Shown here in pieces: positions 47,695 to 59,231 of a DNA stretch of 64,000 nucleotides (the stretch's first letter is position 1; each line of letters starts with the position of its first letter). The notes under the pieces were generated by a model that was given only the letters and a program-made list of their open reading frames with translations, did no database searches and had not been told where the DNA came from. Made by a program: the position numbers and the translations under genes. This DNA is from Paragyromitra xinjiangensis (lineage: Eukaryota; Ascomycota; Pezizomycetes; Pezizales; Discinaceae): positions 434,001 through 498,000 of the forward strand of contig JBCAMK010000012.1 of assembly GCA_038503065.1 (NCBI GenBank), written 5' to 3'.

Positions 47695-48874
47695 TTACTC
47701 CTCCACTTCCATTTCTTCATCGTCACCACCTTCAACCATGCTCTCTTTTGCTAGCTTCTCAGCCTCGGCAACCAACTCTTTAGGAACCTCCTCATGCCTT
47801 CCCCATCCCTTAGCCGAAACACCCTCCTCCATATCCTCAGTAGAATCCTTCTCAAGCCTGACCCATGTCATCTCCAACTCAAAATCCTTGTCTTTAGAGT
47901 TATCGTCATGCGCAAAGTAGATGATTCGTGCGGCATGCTTGACCGCTTCCCTAACAGTGATGTCTGGTAGGGGCAGTTTCTCGAGTTCAGCTTTGGCAGC
48001 CTGGCGACCCCGACCCGTAGCAGCACCGAAATAACCCTAAATTTAACAAAAAATTAGCTTTTATAGCCCATGACATTCTCCGCCGAACCACCCAATGATG
48101 GAAAAAGTAATCCATACCCAGCCAACACCACTCGGCTCAACCATCCACAAACCAGGGCCACCTTCTTCGTCCATTCCCCCAATGATTGCGGTAACTCCAA
48201 ATGGCCTCACACTTGAATACAGAGTGTACGCCTGAGCATATCCGCCCATTCTGTCCGCCAAACTGGAAACCGGGATAGGATTGTGATAGAATTTGCGCCA
48301 GGAAGCAGCTTCACTACGAGCACGAGAAGTGAAATGGCGGGCATCAGGAACAAGACCGGAACAGGCCTGGAATAAGCAAATAACATGATGTCAGCTAGAT
48401 TTTTTCAGATGGCGAATAAACCGTTATCGGGGAAGTATGTGGAAGGTGGGCATACGATTCCAACATGTCTATCAACAGTAGCGATCCTTTTATTACTCCC
48501 AGGAACCAACAGCTTGCTTCCGATCAACTTCTCAACGGCGAGAACAACACCATCCTTACACCGTATCCCGATAGCGGTTCCACCATTCTCAACAGCTTTG
48601 GTAGCATATTCTACCTACCAATGGAACCATCCCCGAAAGTCAGTCGTGAGCTTTTATTCAATCGGCATATCAAATAATAAAGAACAAAAGGTCAAGATCT
48701 TAAATTTACCTGGAAATTCCTTCCATCAGGGCTGAAAACGGAATTTGAAAGATCGTAACCTGTCCCGATCGATGTCTAGCCTTTCGTCAGCCAACCTGAA
48801 CCTCAACACCCCGCAACGACCCCACAATTCATCGTAAAACAACGACATAAAACATCCTAGGAAGCAGTTACCAT
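47695..48874 (-). CDS. PRE10: 20S proteasome subunit alpha-3
   Basis: Alpha-ring subunit of the 20S proteasome, cytosol and nucleus. Predicted 272 residues from five exons: 48872-48874, 48710-48775, 48456-48614, 48118-48366 and 47695-48036. The first coding exon is the ATG alone, followed by GTAACT and a 96-nt intron; exon 2 then gives [18 protein letters not shown], the alpha-3 N-terminus including the proteasome alpha signature, and exon 3 continues [17 protein letters not shown]. Later hallmarks are [31 protein letters not shown] and [20 protein letters not shown]. The acidic C-terminal tail ([11 protein letters not shown]) is typical. All introns are phase 0. It is divergent from tubulin cofactor A. 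Confidence 0.93.
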
Positions 48875-49129
48875 GACGGATAAAAGCTCGGATCACCGGC
48901 AGATGGATGAGGGATGATTCGAATGATGAAAGATGCTTGGTTGAGGGCTTTGTAGATATCTCTATGGCATCACCACTGCAGACGGACAGCAGAGTGGAGG
49001 GGGGTGAGAGCTGCACGCGTTGCGCTAAACCGCTTTCGGAGGCGGCTCTCAGGGCTCAGGGCAATCATGGCCGGGTAAGAGACACCTGATTGCGGGCAGC
49101 CAAACACACAGCTGAAATCAACGAAAAAA
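48875..49129. promoter_or_regulatory. Divergent promoter, PRE10 / cofactor A
   Basis: 255 bp between two start codons on opposite strands. Contains a GC-rich stretch at about 49010-49070 but no TATA box was identified. Confidence 0.55.
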
Positions 49130-49644
49130 ATGCCTCCTCCGACTGCCCTTGCTATTAAGACTTCATCTGTCCTTCGCCTCATTAAAGAGGAAGCTTCTTA
49201 TCATAAGGAGGCCATCCAGCAGAAGGCCCACATCGAAAAACTAGAGGCGGAGGGTGCTGACGAATATGAGTTGAGGCAACCGGTCCGTTCCAACACTATT
49301 AATTTGAACACATCATTCGTAGTCCTATTTTTTGCTTTATTATCCACGATAATAGGTGTATGCTAAATTACTTTTCTGTAGAAAAAAGTTCTCGAAGAGA
49401 CGATTGTAATGGCACCTGCTGTCAGAAAGCGATTGAAGACAGCTCTTGAGCTTCTCGAGTCAGCTCTGGCAAGTCTTACTCAACAAACATCCAGTTTAAC
49501 CTGTAATAAAGCCACACAAAAAGATATATCTAACCTCTATAAAAACAGGAGGACGAGACGGAGACCACCGAGTCCACAGATAAAGCCGCAAAGGCTATCG
49601 AAAACGGAAGAAAAGTTCTCAAGGAGCACAATGAAGACGATTGA
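49130..49644 (+). CDS. RBL2: Tubulin-binding cofactor A
   Basis: Small helical chaperone that holds beta-tubulin during dimer assembly. Predicted 111 residues from exons 49130-49282, 49382-49468 and 49549-49644. The sequence runs MPPPTALAIKTSSVLRLIKEE, HKEAIQQKAHIEKLEAEGAD, then APAVRKRLKTALELLESAL and finally AAKAIENGRKVLKEHNEDD, the three-helix pattern of the family. Intron 2 starts with GCAAGT, not GT: phase 0 into the last exon (EDETETTEST) is possible only with this GC-AG intron, since the nearby GT sites give the wrong frame. The predicted length matches known cofactors A. An ORF caller without this intron gives a wrong C-terminus. Confidence 0.88.
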
Positions 49645-50207
49645 AATATCATGAAGAAGAGCAAAATGAAAGATTAAATCGAGGAAATAGACATCACTCG
49701 TAATAAACATCATTACAAAGCGACCACAAAAATTAATTTGAACATATTAAATCGGATAGTTACCCCTTCTAAATCTTATTAGTCGGTATAAAGGCAACAT
49801 GGCAACAAATCCCCATTCTATTTTGATATTTGATATTTAACCCAAAAGAGGGGTGCTTATTCAACAAGAAAAAATAAAACCAATGAACAATTAGGTTATT
49901 TTTAGCGTCCGCACTAACTATGGCCGAGTGATCACCAATGACTGGCAACGTCGGCCGAACGGCTTAAGATTAAGAATTCATCCACCTATGAGCAGTGTGC
50001 ACCCGTATAGCCTAGCAAATCTACCGTCCTGGCCAAATACGACCTTGCGAACCCTGAGAACCATCAACCAAAAGTTACATCCATTCACGGTACCAAATAT
50101 CACTACCTTCGCCTTCCCCTCCCACTTCACCGGTCGTGTCACCTCCGCTCGCCACTTAAGGGCCCACTCGTCTGAACTAGGCCACCCAGTTTTCAAGCTG
50201 TAGGAGA
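49645..50207. other. Intergenic upstream of zinc-finger paralogue B
   Basis: AT-rich at 49660-49900. No gene recognised. Confidence 0.5.
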
Positions 50208-51287
50208 ATGGGGTTGAAATACCTACAACTGGACGATGACGGATTTGGATACAAATGCCCAAGTTGTATGATCCCATTCCGAAACCATCAAAGCTTGCTT
50301 CAGCACTTCGACCACGACGAACATCACTCTTTCAAAGTTGGCCTATGGAAGCTCAAGTATTCTAAACATATCGACGATCCCATCTACTGCTTCCGCTGCG
50401 ATAAAGTCATCTCCAACTTAATCCACCATTTTGGATTCACCGAAAAGCACCATGTTTGCTGGGCTTGCGAGACGGATTACAGCACTGCTGAAACCCTAGC
50501 CGAACATATCCGTGGGCGTGACAAGGTGGCTGGTGATCAGCATCTGGAAAACTATCTGAAGTACAACCGAGATAGCTGCTACAGCTGCAAAGTCTGCTAC
50601 ATGATATTTCCTTCGCTTTCAACACGCCGTCAGCACGAATGCCAGAACCCGATCCATGGTGACCGAAAGATTTTGAAGTATGCAAGCTCCGTCTGTTATG
50701 ACCCATCCCTCTTAGAAATAAAGGAACGGTCAGGTTGGATGTATTGCCACCGATGTAACGTGGTGGTAAGCACGAAAGGGCCCTCTGACGACACTCTAGA
50801 GATTTGGAAAGATCACAAAGAGCTTAGCTCAAACCATAATGCTTGCCATACCTGCAGGCTTGACTTTCCCACACACAAGGCTCTTGACAAACATATTGAT
50901 AACCATCATACTGAGGATTATATATGTTCAGCGAAGAACTGTCGAAGGATCTATAAGTCCTTAGAGGCGCTGCAAGACCATTGTGCGGACAAGACGGTCC
51001 TCGTTTATCCTTGGAATGAGCATGTAGATTTTCAGTGCGAATACTGTAGGGAGATCCTCGGATCGTTGAAGGCCTGGAAAGATCATATGAAAAGTGATCT
51101 TCATATGTCTATACTTGGCGACTATGAACTCGATCCACTTACGCCCAAAGGGAAACAAAATGGAGATAGTGGAAACAAGGAAGATACGAGAGGAAGTGTG
51201 GATATGACTAGGATAGAAAGTCCGGGAGGAACGAAAGTAGAAAGTAGAAAGAGAGAGAATAAGCAACACTTAGCGGGAGAGGTGTGA
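50208..51287 (+). CDS. C2H2-type zinc-finger protein, paralogue B
   Basis: Intronless, 359 residues. It contains two successive sets of Cys/His fingers. The first has YKCPSCMIPFRNHQSLLQH, YCFRCDKVIS and VCWACETDYSTAETLAEH. The second has CKVCYMIFPSLSTRRQH, YCHRCNVVVS, ACHTCRLDFPTHKALDKH, YICSAKNCRRIYKSLEALQDH and FQCEYCREILGSLKAWKDH. The second set aligns in order with paralogue A on the other side of the proteasome/cofactor A pair. The C-terminal tail is hydrophilic (TKVESRKRENKQHLAGEV). No nuclear-localisation signal or catalytic domain was recognised. Nucleic-acid binding is possible but not shown. Confidence 0.78.
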   Translation: MGLKYLQLDDDGFGYKCPSCMIPFRNHQSLLQHFDHDEHHSFKVGLWKLKYSKHIDDPIYCFRCDKVISNLIHHFGFTEKHHVCWACETDYSTAETLAEHIRGRDKVAGDQHLENYLKYNRDSCYSCKVCYMIFPSLSTRRQHECQNPIHGDRKILKYASSVCYDPSLLEIKERSGWMYCHRCNVVVSTKGPSDDTLEIWKDHKELSSNHNACHTCRLDFPTHKALDKHIDNHHTEDYICSAKNCRRIYKSLEALQDHCADKTVLVYPWNEHVDFQCEYCREILGSLKAWKDHMKSDLHMSILGDYELDPLTPKGKQNGDSGNKEDTRGSVDMTRIESPGGTKVESRKRENKQHLAGEV

Positions 51288-51585
51288 AGTTTGGGTATTA
51301 AGTCCAACGTGGGTAATGGAATCAGATATCCTAATCCTTTTTTTATATATATTTTGCATCCATTCCCAAAGATGCCCTTGTGGGCTCTGACTGTGTCTGT
51401 ATTCAGACTCTCAAATAGAAATATACTTATCTTTGGTTGCAATGAGAACCTGAGGCGCATCAACTCATCTCTTATACTACGCAGCCACAACAGCCACAAA
51501 TCCAAAACCAAAGCCTTCCCCACACTACTGTAAAATCGCATAGAGGCTCAACCACAATCCAGCCCATCCCCTGCCATACAAACTC

Positions 51586-52893
51586 ATGAATCTTCTCAAC
51601 CTCGCAAATGAGATTCTTCTCATCATCGCAGAAAATCTCAGCCCACGGGACCTTTACTCACTCATGCAATGCAACCGACATCTTTCCACTCTCCTACAGT
51701 CAACCCTCGACAAGCATGCACTAGGGAAACATTCCATGAATGCATTATACTAGGCAGCAGCAAACGGTAACGAGCCGATGGTCAAACAGCTTCTCGAAAA
51801 GGGAACCGGCATCATAGTGATCGGCGACGACAACGAGATCCTTTTCCAGACACCAGATAAACCTAGCAACTCAGTGGTCAGATTTGTCCTAGAGAAAGCA
51901 GCGAATCTTTATCTCGGCGTTCCAAAGAGCAAGGAAGATCTGCGCAGTAGGACACGCCGATTGTCAGCCCTCCATTGGGCAGCGCATTACGAGAAAGAAA
52001 ATTTAGTAAGACGGCTGATGGAAAAGGGGGCCGATGTCCTTGGCGAAACAAATTCCAGGCGGATAGCACTCCATAGAGTAGCAATCAAGGGAAACAAGAC
52101 GATTGCCAAGTTATTACTCAAAAATAACCCCGTTGCCCAACTTGAGTCAACATTTGGACGACGTAAATCTCCGGTCCTTCGTTTGGCAGTACTGCGTGGG
52201 CACGAAGGCGTTGTCGAAATTCTACTAGAGAACGGAGCGAATATCAGCCCGCCAGGTTACTCCCAAACCCCACTACTCCACATAGCAGTCATCAACATGT
52301 CCATAGCCATCACTAAACTACTGCTCGATTATGGCGCAGATCCCAACACACGAGACTGCTACGATACTACGCTGCTTTGCCGCGCCCTGCACCAGAGGTG
52401 TGAAGACACAGCCACATTACTTATCGAAAAGGGGGCAAATATCAGGTCGATGGAACGGTCAGGGAGACAGCTACTCTACGAAGCAGAGATCCACGAAGCA
52501 GCGAGATTTTGTTCCGAGGCAATGGGTAAACTGCTTCTCGAGAAAGGGGCAGATATCAATTTGGACGACAGTCAAGGCTCTAAGCCACTCCACATTGCAG
52601 CATCAGCAGGAAATCAAGCCATGATTAAATTATCTCTCGAGAACGGGGCGGATATTAATTCAGTGGACAAGAGAGGAGATAGCGCACTTCATTTGGCGGT
52701 GTCAAACTGTCACGAAAATCTTGTCAAATTCCTGATCGAGAACGGAGCATATATTCATTCCCGCAACCACGCTAATCAAACACCACTCAGCCTTGCGAAT
52801 TCACTCCCGGAGACGATTTCAGCAAAAAATTGCAGGCTAATCATCGCCGGGGGAAGTTACAGTGATATTGCTGGTGAGATTCCAGGCCAGTAA
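51586..52893 (+). pseudogene. F-box/ankyrin-repeat protein with an in-frame stop
   Basis: Reads from the ATG at 51586 through an F-box-like start (MNLLNLANEILLIIAENL, LYSLMQCNRHLSTLLQ) into ankyrin repeats, but TAG at 51751-51753 interrupts the frame at codon 56, between SMNALY and AAANGNEPMVKQLLEKG. In related proteins a Trp is expected there, so TGG to TAG is likely. Downstream, 371 codons stay open from Met 51778 to 52893 with about nine ankyrin repeats (for example SALHWAAHYEKENLVRRLMEKGA and KPLHIAASAGNQAMIKL). F-box/ankyrin proteins act as adaptors in ubiquitin ligases. A shorter ankyrin-only protein from 51778 could still be made. Confidence 0.7.
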
Positions 52894-55800
52894 CAAGTAG
52901 ATAGGACAGGACTTGATAGCCCTAAGCCCACAACTTTTATCCCTCAACCAGTTCTTCTTTCCTTTTTCATAATACTTTTCATATGCTCCAGTATCCCCTC
53001 AGTGAGCTAGGTTTATATATAGGAGGTGAAGTAATGGAACTGTGGAGGTTTACTAGTGTCACATTGTTCTATCCTCATAGAGTATCACTCGCTCTGAAAA
53101 CTTCGTGGTGTGGATAAAACAGCAAGAGTAGGCCCAATACAAATAAACCTCCCCAAATTTCAATAGCTGCACAGAATATCAGCCGTAGTTTTTCTCCGCG
53201 ATATCTTCACATTAAGATCGAAACCATCACCCCTACAGCAGATAAAGAGCCCTATCAACCCTACCCCCCAGAATTATTCACTAAATCAGTTATCTAGGTT
53301 TCTTAAATAGCTACTCAGACTAATACTATTACTATTACCGCTATTATTATGAACAAGCATATACCCACAGCCGTCCTACTCAAAGTAGCACAGATATATC
53401 CGTCCGATACAATTAAACACTACACACATCAAATTACAAAGACGCGAGAAACAAATTCCTTCTACCAAAAGTCGAAGGACTCAGCTTGGGAATTTTCATC
53501 ATTAACAACTCTTGCCAAGGAAACTATAATACACAGCTGCAGAGCGTAAGATAGACTTTCTGAGTGAGAGAAAGTAAGCCATACACATACGTTTTAGCAC
53601 CGGGCGGATGCTCAGTATCAACAAGCGAGAGCTTACTTCTGAGCGAACGAAGGGAACGGAAAACCACATCATGTAACTGTTGGCGTCAATTCAAACATTT
53701 GTAGCACTCCAGAAGCCTAAGAAGTTCAGGCGCATATTTTCAAGAGCATAACCACTACAATAAGTCTTTCACGAACCCTATAACCATAACCAATCAGCCT
53801 CCTAGGGTCTAACCAACGAGCATGACCCGGTGCACCGATTCCCACTATATATGAGCAGATTACTATAGCCTATTATCTACGCATCCTCACCCCTAAATCC
53901 GCACTTCCAATCCCAGCCCACGATCTTCAGTCTGATTAGAAATAGACGTTAAAATTGCACGTTGATCCCGACCCAGGGGCACCGAGCAAACGCCCAGCTG
54001 AACACTTGTCTCACACCAAGCTACAGCGAATCAGGGTTGGGGTTGCTCGTGATTACGCACCGTAACCCGCCACCGGAAACCCTAGCCCTGATCCGAGAAG
54101 CACAGGTGCCGAGAAGGCAGCCAAGACTGATCTAATCCATAGGAGCGCAGCACCGAGACTACAGCTAAGAGATGTCCCCCATAAGACTGATTAGAAGGTT
54201 GCCACGACGGGGTATCTGGATAGGGGCGCCCGAAAGTTACTAATGGGCAAAGACAATTTTCAGCGTCAACTAAAAAATCGTACCAACCAGTGGAGGCTCT
54301 TTAACCAGAAGTCATCGAGACATTTTTACCCTGCATAACCCATATATAGTACTCCCCATCTTCATAGGATCTTTAGTTCAAGATACCTATCGCTATTCAG
54401 CACAAATACCTCGAGAAAGTTCTATATCAGGTGACCTTCTATCAGTGCTTCAACCTATTATCTCCACGGTGCAGACTCAGGTACTTGTTAGACACGGCCG
54501 TACCAGCATTCGGATAACTTCCCAAAAGCGTGGCTCCGAAGCTAGGAGATTGGTACCTAAGACCGTTACGGGCTATTGCGCTTAAAACTGAACCGTAGCA
54601 TTGATACCAAGCAAAGCACCCGGAAATCTCGGATCACTGAATGCCAAGTTTTAGCTAGTTTGCGTGGAGGAGGAATCCGTGCAAGATGGTGAAGGGTCCG
54701 AGAGAGAGCGAGTATGATTTTGTTCGCAACCCGAGCGAAACCCGAGCAACCTTCAATTTGTTCATTGTCTGTTCAGACCGTTTCTGTCATCTACACTGGT
54801 CTTCTTAGAAAGTACGTGCTTGCTATGTATCTAAAACTCGAGCAACAATTAGTTGATCACTGGTTCTCTCTGGATTTAGCTAGGTGCGAGTTTTGTGGAT
54901 TGCCATTTATCTAACTGCGAGAACTTTGGTACCTGAGTGTAATGTAGCGAAACCGAGTGATTCTTAATGACTCCGAGACATCCACATATCTGGATTCTTA
55001 ATCCGACTATGCCTATAAAACTCGTTGAATATGGTCCCACCTTGCTATACCGAACCTCCACATAGCGAATCCCTTGCTGTAACGAACGGATTCAGCCACA
55101 CCTTTTTTTCTCTTTCACAGTGCTGCTCCACAGATATTGAATTTGCTATAACGAGCAATTTGCCACACCGAGCGAGGTTCGGTGGATTATGCAGGTTCGG
55201 TACAGCAAGGTACGACTATACTATCTTTTGGCCACCACTCCGGACTGCGACTTCCCTACTAATCACCACCCCTCGTTCCACGATAACACAACCTCTCAAC
55301 GAAAATTCCCCGGCTCGGATGTCTCAGGCAGGAAGACAGCTGATGAATTACAGCTACCACAACTAGTTGGTCTCGTCTCGGTCAAAAATGCTCCATTGCC
55401 CGGATCGGGAGCTACTATCCGGTTGGTTTTGTTGGCCAAATCCCTAACCCTGTTGTTTCTGCAGGAGGACGTGGAATAAACTGTTAGTAGCGTTCCTGTT
55501 TGGCGATTTCTTTATCTGGCTGTATAAACGTGTAGGTTTTGCGAACTACGTTTTCATGTGTTGGGCGGATATTATTCTACTTTAAACACCCAAATAACCA
55601 ACAAGAAGCAACTGTTGTTTTGCGCGCGCTAGACGTGATGGATTGTCCACCGTGTGTTAACAGAACGGTTGTACAGCACGATACATACAAGTGACACAAC
55701 TCTACTATTTTGCATCTCGAGAGAGGACGTAGCACCAGCGCTTGCTTAACATCATCATAACATATCACTCGGATGAAAACCCCATTGCCCCTAAGTTCCC

Positions 55801-56398
55801 CGCTCACCAGGACCCACCATCCTCACGATTTCTAAGGTTTTCGCATTTATCAGGATCATCCCAGCGGTAAAAGACTCATACGAGGTTCATTAATCAAACC
55901 CCATCCCCCGGGTCAGCACATCGCCGAATCATCCTTTGTCACTCGGAAACCGAAACAAAATAGCAGTGCCATGTTTTAGTTGGCGAGAACATGCCACAAA
56001 TACTGTGCACCGCACCGCACCGCCTTGAAACAGCTACAAACACCAATTCCCGTGGACCTGCATCTACTTTCCTGACCTTATGGTACTTGAATAACGAGTT
56101 TGATGCAAGAAATCTATTACCCAGCGGAACCCTCCGGAAGACGAGCATAAATTTGATCAGGAGCACATACAGAAGCCTACGCGGCCTCTGCAGCCACCGC
56201 GCCCATGCGGTGATGTTCGTGTGGAGATCGAACGTAACGAAATTTTTATCCGTTAGAGGGGGCAACGGCTGGGTTGATCTGCAATAACGGTTCGGAAGAA
56301 AGCGTGGGGAAAAAATGTAGTTGGACTTTATTATTCAATTTTGATTTTCTTGTAGTACTAGTAAGTCTGGAATGTAACTTATATCTCCTCCATATGTT
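52894..56398. other. 3.5-kb intergenic region
   Basis: No gene recognised. Contains the inverted-repeat element at 55032-55218. The stretch 54710-55020 has further copies of CGAGCGAAAC/CCGAGCAA-like words that may be decayed relatives of that element. Confidence 0.45.
55032..55218. mobile_element. 187-bp mariner-like MITE
   Basis: ACCTTGCTATACCGAACCT at 55039-55057 is inverted against the same word with one change at 55193-55211. Extending outward the ends read TGGTCCCACC and TAGTCGTACC, directly flanked by TA at 55030-55031 and 55219-55220. The terminal TAGTCG resembles the end of the 4922-5058 element. No coding capacity. Confidence 0.65.
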
Positions 56399-57226
56399 TT
56401 AATCGCCCGCGGATACACCGAATTCTAATGGCATCGTTAGAGCTAATTAGCCGTTCGCTCCCCCTTTTTGATAAAGAAGCAATGGAGGGGAGGAAAATGT
56501 GCCCCTGCGTTTTGTGTTCTCGAACAGAAAGAAAGAAAGGGAAAAAAAGCAACGGTAAGATAGGGGAGGGGGGGGAAGGGAAATAACACTTACCAGTCAT
56601 AATCTCCTGAACCCTCACCTGCCGGTTTTCCGCAACCATCCCTGGAAGGCATGTAGGGTAAGCTTAAACACACGCGTCGCAATTAAACGAATCTTTATTT
56701 AACGAGGCTGCTAGCACAGGTGCGCTTAACGTACCAATGAGACCCAAGCCGACGTCCCGGATTTCGTTGAAGTCATGGAGGAGCTTGATATGCTGCTTTA
56801 CTGTGCCCTCAGGGGACGGGTTTCTGCGTGGTGCAATGTCGTACATGAGCTAGAGTGAAGCCAATAATACCACTTTGGTTAAGGGTGAGGTAGTTATGCA
56901 TACTTGAGTTTGCTGAGATTCTCATCAGTCTTCGCCTGCACCTCCGCGATCTGCTTTTCGAGGGCGAGGTTGGCTGCTCTGAGGGATTCCTATTTTGGTG
57001 GGGTTAAAAGAACGTACGTCAGCCATCTAGACTTTAGTGCGAAGCACGAACCAACAACCAACATGTACATGTAGTTAGTTAGCAGTACATGCACACACGA
57101 AGTACCTAGTGGTACGAACCCACGTACCAGTTTCCGTTCCCTTGCGGTGGGTCCCAGCTGCTGGCTCTGTGCCGATTCTCCCGGAGAACCGTCCGGTGTG
57201 GGCGGGGGTGTGGTTTTGGATGACAT
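56399..57226 (-). CDS. swi5: Swi5 recombination mediator
   Basis: Partner of Sfr1 that loads and stabilises Rad51 during homologous recombination. Predicted 115 residues from five exons: 57128-57226, 56904-56989, 56735-56823, 56594-56641 and 56399-56424. A Pro/Ser-rich start (MSSKTTPPPTPDGSPG) leads into a coiled coil (ESLRAANLALEKQIAEV) and the conserved Swi5 core: TVKQHIKLLHDFNEIRDVGL, then IGMVAENRQVRVQEIMTEFG, with SAGD at the C-terminus. Intron 2 needs the acceptor inside CACGCAG to keep phase; using the earlier CTCTAG breaks the frame. Intron 4 is 169 nt. The short exons are easily missed by automatic annotation. It lies alone in a gene-poor stretch. Confidence 0.85.
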
Positions 57227-59231
57227 TTTGGACTGACGTTCGGCTCGGCTTGGAAATGTCGTTGGGGGGAAAAGAAAAGGAGCCTTGGCCGTGGTGACGT
57301 CTGCGACGGGAACCCGACGATCGGCTTAAGCGAGACCTTGGCCATGTACTTCGTGGCCTCGGCGTCGCGGCGAAAAAGCTTAGGAGTGACAACAGCAAGA
57401 CACGGCTGGGCAGGCGCCTGCCAAATTGTCTAGAAACTTCTTACTATAGTAGAAACACGGATATTTCTTGAGCCGGCTCGTAAACCTCAGACTTCAACAT
57501 TCGGCTGGAAATTGGATTGGATTTTCTCTGGGTTTCTGACTTGCGGGTCGGAATTCGGCCCTATCTCACTAAATCATGTACCTAAACGTAATCGAGCATC
57601 CTTGGGCTCTCGTTTCTAGAAACTAACGTAAACTCTTAGAGGCCATGGCCAGGATACGAGAACCTAAAGATTTTACGATCGTCGACCCTCTTTTTGCCGT
57701 CAATTAGTGGGCAGTTACTAAACATAGAAAAGATACTATATCTCGAGTATCCTTGGAAGTCACCTCGACGATCGGTAATGAGATAAATACCCCTGCAATG
57801 AGAATCCCAGACCAAAGTGGAGTGAGTTGTACGCTGACTCAATGGCAAAGTAGATATCGTGTAAAATTTCATTTCAGGGGAGCGTATACACGATGCTAAT
57901 CGAGTCTAGCATGAACGTCGAACATACGTCCACAACGTGGAGAACTGGATACTAATCAGGATATCAACGCACAATGAACTCAAAGGGAAAAACTTTTAGG
58001 ATGTGTTAAGACATTGCCCTGACAGAATGCGGAAAGCACTTGATCTGTATTCCAAAAAAAGAGCTGTGGAGGTCATCGATGGTGCCTGGTATCTGCCAAC
58101 CAAGAGCCCCGGAGTTCTGCTTTCGACTGCAACTTGGGCATATGTGCAAGGCTGATTGGCAAACGACGCGCGATTAGAGACATCGCCAGATCCGCCCCCC
58201 AGAAACAGAAATTGGATGTGTTGTCTCATTTTCGCTTGTCGGCTCACACGGCACTCATTTGCTTGGCTGTCCTGTACGAGGGATAAGCAAAAAATGGCAC
58301 AAAGAAGCTTTTTTTCGACAGAGTTTCACAGGATTTCTTGGTTTTTTTTGGTAAGGGTATCTCTGTCCTGACAATCAGCGAATCCAAATGTATTTTGGCC
58401 TACCCAATGTTCCCCGCAGTTTTCCCGCCCCTTATCGTGGGTGTCGCGTGGGCAGGTAGCCATATTTACAAAGCCAACTTGGACAATTTTGGAAAACTCA
58501 AACAGTATTAGCAAAAAGTAGTACGTATTTCTAAGGTAGTGATATCTACGCGAGGAATTCTATGAGCTACTCCACGGAACTAAATTTTACGAGGGCCAGG
58601 GGGGCCTGTTGTAGCGCAAGCCTGAATGGTACTTTTCTGGAACGTTAGGTGGAGTTCCCGCCTGATATCTTCCGGATCGAGGGCCACAAGCTACTCTACT
58701 AATAGATACTTTAGTTTGTGATCTGTTAGCCCCCTAGTTACTTCTGAAAGATGCCGTAAGTAGTAGATGCCTCTTCCTCAGCTGTTCACTTCAGGTTTAG
58801 TTTGGGATCACAATTGGTACGGGAAAGTAGGTATCAATACTACCCAAGGTTTGCTAGGAAAGTGCCGTTACCCGTCTGCGGGTTGGATGTCTGTGCTTTT
58901 CGATATGTGCTTTTTCAGACACAATTAACTCCCTGAAGGCTCCAAATGGCTGAATCGGTCGGTGTTTGGAATTCCGCGCGCTCCCCTAGGCCCAGTGGGC
59001 GTGGACGTGGGTGTGGAGAGGATATAGTATATATATACCCTCAATTCCTCCATTCTTTCCAATCCCTCATCACGGTGCACTTTCAGTCTATCACCAGTTC
59101 CTTCGTTGGTCAAACCACTTTCACTCGCTCTTGTTTTTGGTGTCTTGTACGCCTATCCTTTCGCTCTTCGCAAAGAATCTACTTAATCACTCTACAAACT
59201 TAATTCCTCGGTATATTTGCTGAAATCAATA
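57227..59231. other. 2-kb intergenic region
   Basis: Upstream flanks of swi5 and the chitin deacetylase. Apart from the TATA region at 59022-59037, nothing was recognised. Confidence 0.5.
59022..59037 (+). promoter_or_regulatory. TATA region of the chitin deacetylase gene
   Basis: ATATAGTATATATATA lies about 195 bp upstream of the start codon and is followed by a pyrimidine-rich leader, as in strongly regulated fungal genes. Confidence 0.55.
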
